A DNA stretch of 64,000 nucleotides from JBBQLG01 sp038327655 (GCA_038327655.1 JBBQLG010000009.1:14633-78632); one strand, 5' to 3'; positions 1 through 8,974 are shown, numbered from the stretch's first letter. Numbers and translations are program-made. The notes: generated by a model not told the origin, from the letters alone.

Positions 1-912
1 TACCGCAAACAGTACCCGCGTCGGATTCCCGGTACGCATGAACCGAACCGCCAGCGGCAGGGCCAGCAGCGAGACCGGTAACACGGGCGTCGTCAGCAGC
101 CAGTTCAGGACCAGTCTGGCCAGAAACGTAAACGCCGACACGAACGAGAACCCGATATTACCGCCCAGTTTGTTGCCCCCCAGCCGAATGGCGTTGCCCG
201 GTGCCCGCAGTACCAACCAGGCCGACACCAGCGCGACGACCAGCAGAAACGCCAGCCGGGCATCGAACTGACGCCGAAAAAGCAGGCGATAGCCCAGTAA
301 AGTACTCAGCAGCAAAATCAGAAAAATAAGGTTTGTTTCGCTCGAACCGACAATGGCAAAGACCAGAAAACCCGCCCAAATGGCTGTTAACGGTTGCATA
401 CTGCCCGGACGAACCCGATACCAGCGCAGCAATACCGCCAGCAGGTAAAAGGTTAGGGCCGTGGGAATGGTGTAGGAGGCAACAGCCGCCGTCCAGAAAA
501 ACGCTTCTACCGTGCTGCGCAGGGCCAGTATAAACAGCGTAAAGAGTGTGGCGGTCACCACAAGTTTGGTACGGACCGGTTCGTGCCGCAACAGTTCGCT
601 TACGAATGCGTAGGCACCGGCCACCCAGCCAATCGTCGTCAGGGCCGGAATAATCCGAAACCCGTCGTACCAGCCCAGCACCAGCGGATTGCCGTGTACC
701 AGAAAGTTGGAGAAATAACGACCCGTCCAGCCATCGTAATAAAAACGCTGTGCCTGCCAGAAGCCAAATCGGGTAGCGGTATCGGCGAAGCAGTAATCGT
801 CGGCCGCCGAGGGGTGATTGTGAAAAGAGAGCACCAGCAGGGGCAGGATTGCCACTAAAAACAGCCCCAGGGTAATCCAGCTAGTTATTGTTTCGGTATA
901 CGAACGGTTCAT
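1..912 (-). CDS. Multi-pass membrane protein, DUF6056-like (3' end outside window)
   Basis: The reverse strand is open for 304 codons from an ATG at 912 to the window edge, so the C-terminus is missing. The protein begins MNRSYTETI, has a first hydrophobic helix at about residues 10-30, then an AADDYC motif near residue 37, and at least five further hydrophobic segments. An early ADDY motif in a polytopic protein is typical of GT-C-like or DUF6056 membrane proteins of Bacteroidetes, which are suspected to act on lipid-linked sugars. That function is inference; only the membrane topology is directly visible. It lies 9 bp downstream of the DMT exporter on the same strand and may be cotranscribed with it. 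Confidence 0.7.
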   Translation of the reverse strand, partial: MNRSYTETITSWITLGLFLVAILPLLVLSFHNHPSAADDYCFADTATRFGFWQAQRFYYDGWTGRYFSNFLVHGNPLVLGWYDGFRIIPALTTIGWVAGAYAFVSELLRHEPVRTKLVVTATLFTLFILALRSTVEAFFWTAAVASYTIPTALTFYLLAVLLRWYRVRPGSMQPLTAIWAGFLVFAIVGSSETNLIFLILLLSTLLGYRLLFRRQFDARLAFLLVVALVSAWLVLRAPGNAIRLGGNKLGGNIGFSFVSAFTFLARLVLNWLLTTPVLPVSLLALPLAVRFMRTGNPTRVLFAV

Positions 913-921
913 CCAATTAAG

Positions 922-1863
922 TTAAGGCAGCGGGTCGACGGCCGGAACCGACGATTGTCGTTGTCGGCGCGTCAACAGTGGGTAAGCCAGCACAGCCGCC
1001 AGAATAACGACGGTGCCGATGTAAAAGCCCGGTGTCATCCGTTCGCTGTCGCCAAACACCAGATAGGCCAGCCCAATCCCATACACGGGTTCGAGGTTGA
1101 CGGTCAGGTTGGCCGCAAACGCCGAGAATTTACGCAGCAGCCGCACCGCTGCCGTGTAGGCGTACACTGTGCAAATAAAGGCCAATACCGCCAGCCACAG
1201 CCATTGCCAACCCATCGGCACGAATGCATCGAGCCGGACGGGAGCATTGGCGAGGGCCAAATATCCGGCTAAAAATCCCAGCGACCCAACAAACGCCCCG
1301 ACCATTTCATAAAACGAGATCACCAGCGCATCGTAGCGGTGGGTAAAGCGGCTATTCAGGATGGTAAAAACCGACGACAGCATGGCCGAAAACACCGCCA
1401 TCGCCAGCCCCGCCCCCCGGTTAAACTCGAACCGAAAAATAACGTACAGCCCCGCCAGCACGACAACGCCGAGCAGCACTTCCACGGGCCGCACCCGCCG
1501 ACGCAGCATCAATGGTTCCAGCACACTCGTCCACAGTGTACTCGTGGCTAACCCGGCCAGGCACACCGATGCATTGGCCAGCCGGGCGGCCCCAAAAAAC
1601 GTAGCCCAGTGGAGAGCAATCAGCCCGCCGGTGAGCAGCAGCGGCCACCGCTCCGATCGCGTCAACGCCCGCACCTGCGCCCAGGTAGCCCCGCCCCGAC
1701 TGGCCAGCACTATGCCCATACCGCCAGCGGCCAGCACCGTCCGCCAGACCACTATGGCCGGGGCCGACAGCGGCTCCAGCAACAGCCCCAGAATAGCAGT
1801 AAAGCCCCAGATGAGGACAATGAAATGCAGGTGAAAATAATCGGCAAAGGAAGGCTTGGTCAA
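922..1863 (-). CDS. EamA-family (DMT superfamily) transporter
   Basis: This 313-residue protein has about ten hydrophobic helices arranged as two EamA repeats (roughly residues 10-145 and 155-297), the usual size and architecture of drug/metabolite transporters of the RhaT/EamA type. Recognisable features are the early FIVLIWGFTAILG segment, with its tryptophan-glycine pair, and a conserved EPVYG stretch in the second repeat near residue 260. It should sit in the inner membrane and move a small metabolite, but the substrate cannot be read from the sequence. The ATG start is preceded by a run of GTAGTTC-type heptamer repeats rather than a clear promoter. Confidence 0.85.
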   Translation of the reverse strand: MTKPSFADYFHLHFIVLIWGFTAILGLLLEPLSAPAIVVWRTVLAAGGMGIVLASRGGATWAQVRALTRSERWPLLLTGGLIALHWATFFGAARLANASVCLAGLATSTLWTSVLEPLMLRRRVRPVEVLLGVVVLAGLYVIFRFEFNRGAGLAMAVFSAMLSSVFTILNSRFTHRYDALVISFYEMVGAFVGSLGFLAGYLALANAPVRLDAFVPMGWQWLWLAVLAFICTVYAYTAAVRLLRKFSAFAANLTVNLEPVYGIGLAYLVFGDSERMTPGFYIGTVVILAAVLAYPLLTRRQRQSSVPAVDPLP

Positions 1864-1865
1864 AA

Positions 1866-1901
1866 TGGTTTGTGGTTTATAGTTCGTAGTTCGTAGTTAA
1901 C
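1866..1901 (+). repeat. Degenerate heptamer repeat (GTAGTTC type)
   Basis: Four to five imperfect copies of a seven-base unit, GTAGTTC or GTGGTTT, run head to tail just upstream of the EamA gene. The same unit appears in the opposite orientation at 2441-2465, so the two arrays flank the AT-rich orphan gene 1948-2367. No function is known to me. Confidence 0.55.
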
Positions 1902-1947
1902 CACCGAACTTGTACCCTTATAGGCTGTTCATGAATCAGTTAACCCC

Positions 1948-2367
1948 CTAAAACGTCAGCCATACGACTCTGCGGAGATCAACAATTAAACCTGTATATA
2001 CCACAAGTGCAACAGAGATGTACACCAACAGATATAATACAAGAGACACTAAAAAAACAGTACAAATTTTACCGAAGTAACTTGTGTCCGACTCATCAAA
2101 CTGCCGAACGAGCAACACATTTATAACAGATACAATTGCGCCTACTAATATGGCCCACAATACCTGCCAACCAATAAGCTCATAAATGGATTTCATTCTT
2201 CTACCGGTACCACCTTCATCTGCACCTGCACTGCCCACTAAGAATATTAAATTTGAAAAAGTAAGTCCTACCACATTTACTATTAATAGGACAACCCATA
2301 AAAAGATGTCTTTTAAGGATAAGGCAGTTACTGATGTTAGAAACCGTCTAATCAGCACTCGTTTCAT
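1948..2367 (-). CDS. Hypothetical small membrane protein
   Basis: I do not recognise this 139-residue protein. It has four hydrophobic segments (about residues 20-42, 64-85, 98-118 and 120-135) separated by a short loop containing GADEGGTGRR. The gene is clearly richer in A and T than its neighbours and is bounded by inverted arrays of GTAGTTC-like heptamers. That suggests an acquired or fast-evolving orphan. The coding call rests on the open frame, an ATG start and coherent membrane topology. No neighbour shares an obvious pathway with it. Confidence 0.6.
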   Translation of the reverse strand: MKRVLIRRFLTSVTALSLKDIFLWVVLLIVNVVGLTFSNLIFLVGSAGADEGGTGRRMKSIYELIGWQVLWAILVGAIVSVINVLLVRQFDESDTSYFGKICTVFLVSLVLYLLVYISVALVVYTGLIVDLRRVVWLTF

Positions 2368-2440
2368 TGATTCCTGTTGAAGTTAGGGTGTGTGTTCTCA
2401 CAACACAAGATCGTATCGGCATGTCAGTCGGCAGAACTCA

Positions 2441-2465
2441 ACTACAAACTACAAACCACGAACTA
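2441..2465 (-). repeat. Degenerate heptamer repeat, inverted copy
   Basis: The plus strand reads ACTACAAACTACAAACCACG, the complement of the heptamer family seen at 1866-1901. It ends five bases before the stop codon of the LptF/G gene. Confidence 0.5.
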
Positions 2466-2469
2466 ACCC

Positions 2470-3546
2470 TTACCTCGGCACAGTGTGGTATAGCACTAAC
2501 CCAATTCCGGTGAACACGATGTTGGGCAGCCAGACGGCTAATAACGGGTCGAGAAAGCCCTTTTCGGCGATGCCTTTGGCGAGCAGAAAAAAGAGCAGGT
2601 ACGTGAAGGCCAGCAGAAAACCCAGGGCCAACTGCCACCCTACCCCCCGCCGACTCTTACGGGCTGACATAATCACGCCAATCACGGTTAGAATCAGGAT
2701 GGCAAACGGGCGGGTCGAACGGGCGTACTTTTCCAGCAGGTAGGTTTCAACGCCATCGGCTCCCCGGCTTTGCAGCAAGGTGATGTAGGCGTTGAGTTCG
2801 GGCAGGGTGAAAGTCTCAAAAAGCTGGTAGTCCGTCCCGAAGTCCGAGGGTTTCAGGTTCAGCGTCGTGTCGATGCGGGCACCCGGCGTGAGCGTTTCTT
2901 TTTGCCCGTCGATGAGCCGGATTTTGTAGTCGTACACCGCCCATTTGTGCCGCGTCGAATCCCACTCGATGCGTTCGGCGGAGAGTTTCCTCTTCAGCTC
3001 ATTGTCCTTGATCTTTTCGAGGGTGAACTTATAGCCCGTATTCGTCAGGTTGTTATAACTCTCCAGATACGCATACACGTCCGGCGCAATTTTGATGTGG
3101 ACGTTGCGGCCGTTGAAAGTGTACTGCCCTTTTACGTACTTCAGTTCAAACGCAATCCGGCTTTTATTAGCCGTGGGAATCAGGTAATTGACCAAAAAGT
3201 AGGTCAGCACGGCCAGTATCGATGCTCCGATCAGGTAGGGGCGCAGCAGCCGGATAAAACTGATACCACTGCTGAACATCGCGATCAGTTCGGTACGGGC
3301 GGCCAACCGGGAGGTCAGAAAGATGGCCGCGATAAAGACCATCAGCGGGCTGATGTAGTTGGCCCAGTACGGAATAAAGTTCAGGTAGTAATCGCCCAAA
3401 ATGGCCTTCATCGGGGCCTTGTGCTCGTTGAAATTGTCGAGTTTCTCGGTGTAGTCGATCATGACCACGATCAGCACAATCACCGCCACCACAAAGAGGT
3501 AGGTCGTCAGAAAACGCTTGAGAATATACCAGTCGAGGAGTTTCAT
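2470..3546 (-). CDS. LptF/LptG-family (YjgP/YjgQ) lipopolysaccharide export permease
   Basis: At 358 residues this has the LptF/G plan. There are three N-terminal membrane helices (about 12-32, 55-80 and 98-120), a large periplasmic beta-jellyroll domain (about 125-270) and three C-terminal helices (about 278-352). The opening MKLLDWYILKRFLTTYLFV is characteristic of Bacteroidetes LptG proteins. The complex extracts lipopolysaccharide from the inner membrane and passes it to the periplasmic bridge. Its ATG shares one base with the stop codon of the upstream DtxR-type regulator (TAATG), so the two are translationally coupled. Whether it is LptF or LptG cannot be decided from this window. Confidence 0.9.
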   Translation of the reverse strand: MKLLDWYILKRFLTTYLFVVAVIVLIVVMIDYTEKLDNFNEHKAPMKAILGDYYLNFIPYWANYISPLMVFIAAIFLTSRLAARTELIAMFSSGISFIRLLRPYLIGASILAVLTYFLVNYLIPTANKSRIAFELKYVKGQYTFNGRNVHIKIAPDVYAYLESYNNLTNTGYKFTLEKIKDNELKRKLSAERIEWDSTRHKWAVYDYKIRLIDGQKETLTPGARIDTTLNLKPSDFGTDYQLFETFTLPELNAYITLLQSRGADGVETYLLEKYARSTRPFAILILTVIGVIMSARKSRRGVGWQLALGFLLAFTYLLFFLLAKGIAEKGFLDPLLAVWLPNIVFTGIGLVLYHTVPR

Positions 3547-4202
3547 TAACTAACTAAAAGATTGCGGGCCACATCGTAGCTAATGAATAACGTGGTTTCC
3601 GGCCCAATCTGTACCTCAACGGAGCGGTCGAAGGAGCTAATCTGATTCATGCCCACTTCGCAGCCCAGCGTTAGGCCCGAACGCACAAGGTGTTGCAAAA
3701 ATTCGGCCGAGTGTTCGAGTACGCCCATGATGCGAACCCGCTCCCCGGTCATAACGTCCGACAGTTTCCGGTAACCGGTGGCGGGCATCTCACCGGCAAC
3801 GGTCGGGATGGGGTCGCCGTGGGGGTCGAACTGCGGATTGTTCAGGAAGGCATCCAGTCGCTCCACCAGTTCGTCGGAACGGATGTGTTCGAGTTCTTCG
3901 GCCATACTGTGTACCTCATCCCAGCCAAACCCCAGCTTCTCGACCAGGAATACTTCCCAGAGCCGGTGCCGCCGGATAATTTTCAGGGCCAGCCGTTCGC
4001 CTTCGTCCGTAAGCCGGACACCCTGGTACTTTTTATAGTGAATAAGCTGCTTATCAGCTAATTTCTTGAGCATATCCGACACCGAAGCCGCCTTGGTTGC
4101 CGTCATTTCAGCCAGCGCGTTCGTACTCACCTCGTCGCCGTCCTGCCGGGCTGCGAGGGAATAAATCGTCTTCAGATAGTTTTCTTCCGTGAACGAATGC
4201 AT
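3546..4202 (-). CDS. mntR: DtxR/MntR-family metal-dependent transcriptional repressor
   Basis: This 218-residue protein has the three-part DtxR layout. An N-terminal winged helix (residues 1-65) is followed by a metal-binding dimerisation domain (about 70-145), with HRLWEVFLVEKLGF, EVHSMAEELEHI and DPHGDPIP motifs, and a C-terminal FeoA/SH3-like domain. Such proteins bind Mn2+ or Fe2+ and repress metal uptake. It is divergent from an Nramp transporter 155 bp away, and the shared gap holds inverted repeats, so manganese control of that transporter is the natural reading. The symbol is a family-level assignment; an iron-responsive IdeR-type role is also possible. Confidence 0.88.
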   Translation of the reverse strand: MHSFTEENYLKTIYSLAARQDGDEVSTNALAEMTATKAASVSDMLKKLADKQLIHYKKYQGVRLTDEGERLALKIIRRHRLWEVFLVEKLGFGWDEVHSMAEELEHIRSDELVERLDAFLNNPQFDPHGDPIPTVAGEMPATGYRKLSDVMTGERVRIMGVLEHSAEFLQHLVRSGLTLGCEVGMNQISSFDRSVEVQIGPETTLFISYDVARNLLVS

Positions 4203-4246
4203 GGCAAAGTCGTTTCGATTCGACGCTACGGCGGTCTTATTTTATA

Positions 4247-4326
4247 CAAACATACCTTTTAGCAAACACTTTGCGAAAGTTTAGGGTTATCTAAAAAATA
4301 ATTTCGCCTAACTTGTGCCTGCGAAA
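4247..4326. promoter_or_regulatory. Divergent mntR-mntH control region with inverted repeats
   Basis: On the minus strand TATGTTTG (complement of 4247-4254) matches the Bacteroidetes -7 box TAnnTTTG for the regulator gene. Two inverted repeats follow. ACTTT-GCG-AAAGT lies at 4268-4280, and TTTAGGGTTATCTAAA at 4280-4295 has outer arms TTTAG and CTAAA. A third pair, TTTCGC at 4302 and GCGAAA at 4321, brackets the region. DtxR-family proteins bind TTAGG/CCTAA-type palindromes, so the 4280-4295 element is the best operator candidate. Confidence 0.5.
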
Positions 4327-4357
4327 CAGATAGCCTGCCAATTAGGTATGTACCCCC

Positions 4358-5683
4358 ATGAAAAACCGGCAACCGGTCACCTTTAGCGCGCGACTGACCA
4401 ATTCCCTGCCGGATGTTCACGCCAGCATACCCGTACCCGCAAACGGGGGTTTTTTCCGTAAACTCTGGGCGTACACGGGACCGGGTCTGATGGTGGCGGT
4501 TGGCTACATGGACCCCGGCAACTGGGCCACCGATATTGCGGGCGGGGCGCAGTTTGGCTATAAACTGCTGTCAGTCATTCTGATTTCTAACCTGTTTGCG
4601 ATTTTGTTGCAGCACCTCGCCCTGAAACTCGGCATCGCCACCGGGCGCGATCTGGCGCAGGCCTGCCGCGACCACTACAGCCGTCGCGTGGCTATTTTCC
4701 TGTGGGTGCTCTGCGAAATTGCCATTGCGGCCTGTGATCTGGCGGAAGTGATCGGCTCGGCCATTGCCCTGAACCTCCTGTTTGGCCTGCCGCTCACAGT
4801 GGGCGTAATGCTGACGGTATTGGATGTGTTATTGCTTTTATTATTGCAGCACAAAGGTTTTCGCTTTATCGAAAGTTTAGTCGCCAGCTTGATTCTGATT
4901 ATCCTCATCAGCTTTACCTACGAATTAGTCGTTTCCCGGCCCGACGTACAGGGCATGATCGGTGGGTTACTACCCCGCCCCGAAATCGTAACGACGCCCG
5001 GTATGCTCTACATCGCCATTGGCATTTTGGGGGCTACCGTGATGCCGCACAACCTGTACCTGCATTCCAGTATTGTGCAAACCCGCGATTTCCCGCGCAA
5101 CGACGCCGGGCGGCAGTCTGCCATCAAATTCGCGACCATCGACTCGACCATATCGCTCTTACTGGCGTTTTTCATCAACGGGGCTATTCTGGTGCTGGCA
5201 GCGGCCACGTTCCACTTTTCGGGCAATCAGCAGGTGGCCGACATCATGGATGCGCACCGGCTGTTAGACCCAATTCTGGGCGTAAAATTAGCCAGTATGC
5301 TGTTTGCCGTAGCGTTGCTGGCATCGGGTCAGAACTCCACGCTGACGGGGACGCTGGCGGGGCAAATTGTGATGGAAGGGTTCCTGAATCTGCAACTCAA
5401 GCCGTGGGTCCGGCGGTTGGTGACGCGGTCGGTAGCTATTTTACCGGCACTGGTCGTTTCGATTTTGTACGGCGAAAAAGGAAGTTCTGACTTGCTGGTG
5501 TTCAGCCAGGTCATTTTATCGCTACAACTCAGTTTCGCCGTGGTACCGCTGGTGCAGTTTACCAGCGACCGGCTCAAAATGGGCCGTTTTGTCAACCCTG
5601 CCTGGGTGCGCGTCACGGCCTGGACGGTAGCTGGCATTATTGGCGTCCTGAACGTTTATCTGCTGATCGAGACGGTATTTTGA
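4358..5683 (+). CDS. mntH: Nramp-family divalent metal transporter (MntH-like)
   Basis: This 441-residue, eleven-helix protein carries both Nramp signatures: DPGN at residues 52-55 in the first transmembrane helix, and MPHN at 229-232 in helix six. In characterised MntH proteins these residues bind Mn2+ and couple uptake to protons. A conserved LASGQNSTLTGTLAGQ stretch follows near residue 325. The gene is divergent from a DtxR/MntR regulator, which supports manganese as the main substrate, although Nramp proteins also move Fe2+. The ATG at 4358 is chosen because the TGPGLMVAVG segment begins about 40 residues later, as usual. Confidence 0.93.
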   Translation: MKNRQPVTFSARLTNSLPDVHASIPVPANGGFFRKLWAYTGPGLMVAVGYMDPGNWATDIAGGAQFGYKLLSVILISNLFAILLQHLALKLGIATGRDLAQACRDHYSRRVAIFLWVLCEIAIAACDLAEVIGSAIALNLLFGLPLTVGVMLTVLDVLLLLLLQHKGFRFIESLVASLILIILISFTYELVVSRPDVQGMIGGLLPRPEIVTTPGMLYIAIGILGATVMPHNLYLHSSIVQTRDFPRNDAGRQSAIKFATIDSTISLLLAFFINGAILVLAAATFHFSGNQQVADIMDAHRLLDPILGVKLASMLFAVALLASGQNSTLTGTLAGQIVMEGFLNLQLKPWVRRLVTRSVAILPALVVSILYGEKGSSDLLVFSQVILSLQLSFAVVPLVQFTSDRLKMGRFVNPAWVRVTAWTVAGIIGVLNVYLLIETVF

Positions 5684-5922
5684 ACCTATATTCGACCCGA
5701 TCAAAACGCCCCGGTCCGATTCAGTCAGGACGGTTTATGAGGAGGGTGATCATATTGAGAATTCTGCTCCCTAAGATCAGCTAAAGACTTCTCAACAATC
5801 ATACATATCTTTCATTGTACTATTCCTCAATCTGTCTTATGACTACACTTATGTAAAGGGATTTGACACAGAAAAAAATTTAGTTATTACACCGCTATTT
5901 CTTAAAAAGAGACAAAATACTC

Positions 5923-7473
5923 TTAATCCTTCACTCGTTGAAAATGAAGATCACTGTAGCTTGAATTCGGTATAATAGCCTGCAAGCTGAAACCAGAAAT
6001 TCGCTCCCCCGGAGAAGAATTGAATTGTACGAAAACCCCATCATCCAATTCAGGATTCTGCCATTTCAGCACAAATTGATTAGGACCAAAGACTCTCATA
6101 AAACCCCGTAGCTGGAGCGATCGTTGACTGGCAAACCAGAGTTGGTGACCGTGTAAGCTAATTACCACTCTACCCAACCAAATATCTTGGTACGTACCTA
6201 CGTAGCGCTGCAAGTCCGTTGCGGTTAGGGGAGTTTGTCGAGCGGCTTGCTGCCAAACTGAATCCCTCATAGATTGGGAAGTCCGCTCCTGACGTTGAAC
6301 GCGTTCTTGCATAGCTGCTGTTTGATCTTCCCCCAAGATGCCTAAATAACTGTCAATGATTTGATCTGTAATAACGCTGGCAGCACCACTCTCTGAATTC
6401 GTAAACACAATTACCCCTAAACCTAACTCGGGAAGCATAGCTACTTCTGAAACCATACCAACGTCTTGCCCTGAGTGCACAATCTCTTTATATCCTCTTA
6501 CGTCGCTTAAAAACCATCCCAGTCCATAGGCGGCAAAATGGGTCCGGTATATTCCTGGTTGATGAACTGGAATTATGACCTGCGGGGTAAACAGGTCTTC
6601 GATAACGGCCTCGCTTAACAATTGCTTAGTTAAATGGGGACCGTATTTACCCCGATTCAGCAGCATGAGTACCCATTTACTCATTTCCTCAATATTCGTG
6701 TAAACTCCTCCGGCAGCATCAACTTTCATTGAGCCGTAGCGGGTGACGACCCGCACTGAATCACGGAGCAGTTTATGGGCATCGATCAGGTTAGGATTGT
6801 CTCGACAAGCTTGGTAAGACGCTGCGCTTTGTTGCATACCCAATGGGCGCAGGATACGCTGCTCAATGAATTCTTCCCAACTCACTCCTGCCACTTGTGC
6901 AATGATGGCTCCGGCAACCAGATAGCCATTGTTCGAGTAAGCAAACTGGCTGCGGAACGAAGAGGAAGGTTTGATATATCGCTGGTTATAAAGGATTTCT
7001 TCCAGAGTGAAGTCGGTTGAATCGGGATCGTGCATCAAATCACCTACTCCATTAGGTAGCCCGCTGCGATGGCTTAATAAATCGCGAATAGTCAGTTGCT
7101 GACTGGCTAAGGAATCGTAGAGCCGAAAGCCAGGTAGATACTGATTGACCCGGTCGTCCCAGCGCAGCTTTCCCTCGTCAACCAACAGGGCTATAGCTGC
7201 CGCTGTAAAGGCCTTTGTATTGGAGGCAATACCAAACAGGGTTTGTGTGGTTACAGGTTGTTTAGTCTGAAGTGAGCGTACACCATACCCTTTACTAACC
7301 AGTAGTTTCCCATCTTTGATAATGCCAACGGCAATGCCTGGGACCTGAAATACGCTTCTGTTTCGCTGAACCAGGTTGTCCAGTTGTTGGACCGTTATAG
7401 GTTGAGCAAATACTTTCCATTCAGCTCCGTTTAACCAGGTAAGTAGTAGGAAAAGTAGCTTGGTACGGTTCAT
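5923..7473 (-). CDS. Secreted serine hydrolase, class C beta-lactamase fold
   Basis: After a signal peptide (about residues 1-23) comes a 340-residue class C beta-lactamase/DD-peptidase-like domain. It has the SxxK nucleophile motif S84-N-T-K87, the second motif Y179-S-N181, and an HSG triad near residue 336 in place of KTG. A C-terminal beta domain (about 405-510) resembles DUF3471. Enzymes of this group are usually esterases or peptidases acting on cell-wall or D-amino-acid substrates; there is no reason to call it an antibiotic-resistance gene. It lies in an AT-richer stretch next to an insertion element, so horizontal gain is possible. Confidence 0.85.
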   Translation of the reverse strand: MNRTKLLFLLLTWLNGAEWKVFAQPITVQQLDNLVQRNRSVFQVPGIAVGIIKDGKLLVSKGYGVRSLQTKQPVTTQTLFGIASNTKAFTAAAIALLVDEGKLRWDDRVNQYLPGFRLYDSLASQQLTIRDLLSHRSGLPNGVGDLMHDPDSTDFTLEEILYNQRYIKPSSSFRSQFAYSNNGYLVAGAIIAQVAGVSWEEFIEQRILRPLGMQQSAASYQACRDNPNLIDAHKLLRDSVRVVTRYGSMKVDAAGGVYTNIEEMSKWVLMLLNRGKYGPHLTKQLLSEAVIEDLFTPQVIIPVHQPGIYRTHFAAYGLGWFLSDVRGYKEIVHSGQDVGMVSEVAMLPELGLGVIVFTNSESGAASVITDQIIDSYLGILGEDQTAAMQERVQRQERTSQSMRDSVWQQAARQTPLTATDLQRYVGTYQDIWLGRVVISLHGHQLWFASQRSLQLRGFMRVFGPNQFVLKWQNPELDDGVFVQFNSSPGERISGFSLQAIIPNSSYSDLHFQRVKD

Positions 7474-7524
7474 TTCGTAGTAATGATTAGGTCATGTCAG
7501 TAAATGTATCAATTAATTATTTTC

Positions 7525-8943
7525 TGTATTACCCTGATTTTACTTGACAGATTTACATTCATTTTTATGCTACAGCCATAGACTCCGTCGATTGCATTTT
7601 GACTGCTTGTCGACGTTTCGTTACCCGCCATTTCTTGACCAATTCGCCTTGCATTCGATGCGCTTGTTCAGGCCGGTCCGCCGGTGCGGTATAATAGCTA
7701 CAACTTCGATGCGGCCGTAACTGATTGTAGTTCTCAATCGCTCGTTGAACCGCTTCTTCGGCAGCCGCGTAACTGATAAAGCTCCGGTTTAGCAACATAT
7801 CCTCCTTGATCGTCCGATTGACCCGCTCAGCCAATGCATTTTCGTACGGATCGCCCTGCTCAGTCATGCTGATAGCAATCTTGTTTTTCTGTAACAAACC
7901 CGTATAGGCATGGCCGCAATATTGAACGCCCCGGTCCGAATGATGGATCAGCGGTTCGCTAACCTTATTCCGTTTCAAAGCCATCTTCAACGCGGCTAAT
8001 GGACCTTCCATTTCTAAAGTAGGATGTAACGCCCAGCCAACGATCTTTCGCGAATAGGCATCAGTGACCAGACTTAGATAAGCGAACCCACGGGGCAGAG
8101 GCAAGTACGTGATATCGCTTACCCATTGCTGATTGGGTGCGTCTACTTTCTTCCCTTTCGCTAGATTGGGATACTTGCGGAAGGGGTGTTTCGACCAGGT
8201 AGTCTGCGCTCGCCGTGTTTTTCTTCTTATCAGTAATCCATTATCTCTGAGTAACTTAGTAAACTTGTCTCGACCTAGCTTGATGCCATGTTGCTGACGG
8301 AAGTCAGCCAGCTGGTAGTGCAGGATCTCCGCTCCAACCGAGGGCAAGTCTAAGCGTAACCGGCGGACTTCGGCTAACACCAGAGCACTTTTAAGGTCCG
8401 CTTTCTGTGATCGTTTCTGCTTCTCATACCAAGCCTGACGGCTTACCCCAAACAGCCCGCAGAGGGTTGCCATGCTCACCAGGGGGTGATGCAGGCTAAG
8501 TTGATTTACTGTTTGGGGCCAGGCTTTTTTCGGATTGAAATGTTGAACCGCGCGGGCGGCCCCGTCTTTTTCCGCGATGGTAATCATCGTCTGAGCAACT
8601 TCGTGCTTCAGCTTTTCGCCCTGAAGTAGCATCTCCATTTGGGCTAACTGGAGTTTAAGTCGGGCGATCTCCTGGGCGTCTGTTTTCATGGGCCAAACTC
8701 GTTTAGGATCGGGGTAATAACGGCGAAGCCGGTAGCGATGGTAGGCTCGATTCCAGCGATGAAGGGAAGTTCGGCTGATTTTCAGTTCAGTCAGAATGTG
8801 GGCTTCCCTGACTAATCCGAGTCGGTATAATTCGACGACTTGCCATCGAAAAGCACCGGTTTTGTACTTTTGCTTTAGATCAATAAAACTGTTCAGTGTC
8901 ATAACTTTACACAGATAGTGTCAAGCTATTTCAGGGATATACA
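7525..8943 (-). mobile_element. IS3-family insertion sequence, 1419 bp, complete
   Basis: Imperfect terminal inverted repeats of 25 bp bound the element: TGTATTACCCTGA at 7525 and its counterpart TGTATATCCCTGA read inward from 8943. They match at 19 of 25 positions, including CCCTGA and TTGACA blocks. The ends are TG...CA as in IS3. The three bases outside each end (ttc and ctg) do not match, so no target-site duplication is seen. One transposase frame fills the interior. Confidence 0.82.
7565..8902 (-). CDS. IS3-family transposase, OrfA and OrfB in one frame
   Basis: Residues 1-115 hold the OrfA-like helix-turn-helix and a leucine-rich coiled coil. Residues 140-425 are the OrfB/integrase core with the DDE triad at D263 (in WVSDITY), D323 (in HHSDRGVQY) and E359 (in NALAERVNR), giving the D(59)D(35)E spacing of the IS3 group. 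Most IS3 elements join the two parts by programmed -1 frameshifting; here the 445-codon frame is continuous. The frame is intact, so the element may still be active. Confidence 0.92.
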   Translation of the reverse strand: MTLNSFIDLKQKYKTGAFRWQVVELYRLGLVREAHILTELKISRTSLHRWNRAYHRYRLRRYYPDPKRVWPMKTDAQEIARLKLQLAQMEMLLQGEKLKHEVAQTMITIAEKDGAARAVQHFNPKKAWPQTVNQLSLHHPLVSMATLCGLFGVSRQAWYEKQKRSQKADLKSALVLAEVRRLRLDLPSVGAEILHYQLADFRQQHGIKLGRDKFTKLLRDNGLLIRRKTRRAQTTWSKHPFRKYPNLAKGKKVDAPNQQWVSDITYLPLPRGFAYLSLVTDAYSRKIVGWALHPTLEMEGPLAALKMALKRNKVSEPLIHHSDRGVQYCGHAYTGLLQKNKIAISMTEQGDPYENALAERVNRTIKEDMLLNRSFISYAAAEEAVQRAIENYNQLRPHRSCSYYTAPADRPEQAHRMQGELVKKWRVTKRRQAVKMQSTESMAVA

Positions 8944-8974
8944 CTGTTACAACGCTGAGAGCACTTTTTAGATG

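Noticed and set aside
2770..3549. Long open frame (259 codons) antisense to the LptF/G gene
   Set aside because: Its protein is unconserved, rich in V/H/Q shadow composition, and covers a clear LptF/G domain on the other strand.
5923..7473. Class C beta-lactamase as an antibiotic-resistance gene
   Set aside because: It has HSG instead of KTG and a DUF3471-like tail, typical of esterase/peptidase relatives, not resistance enzymes.
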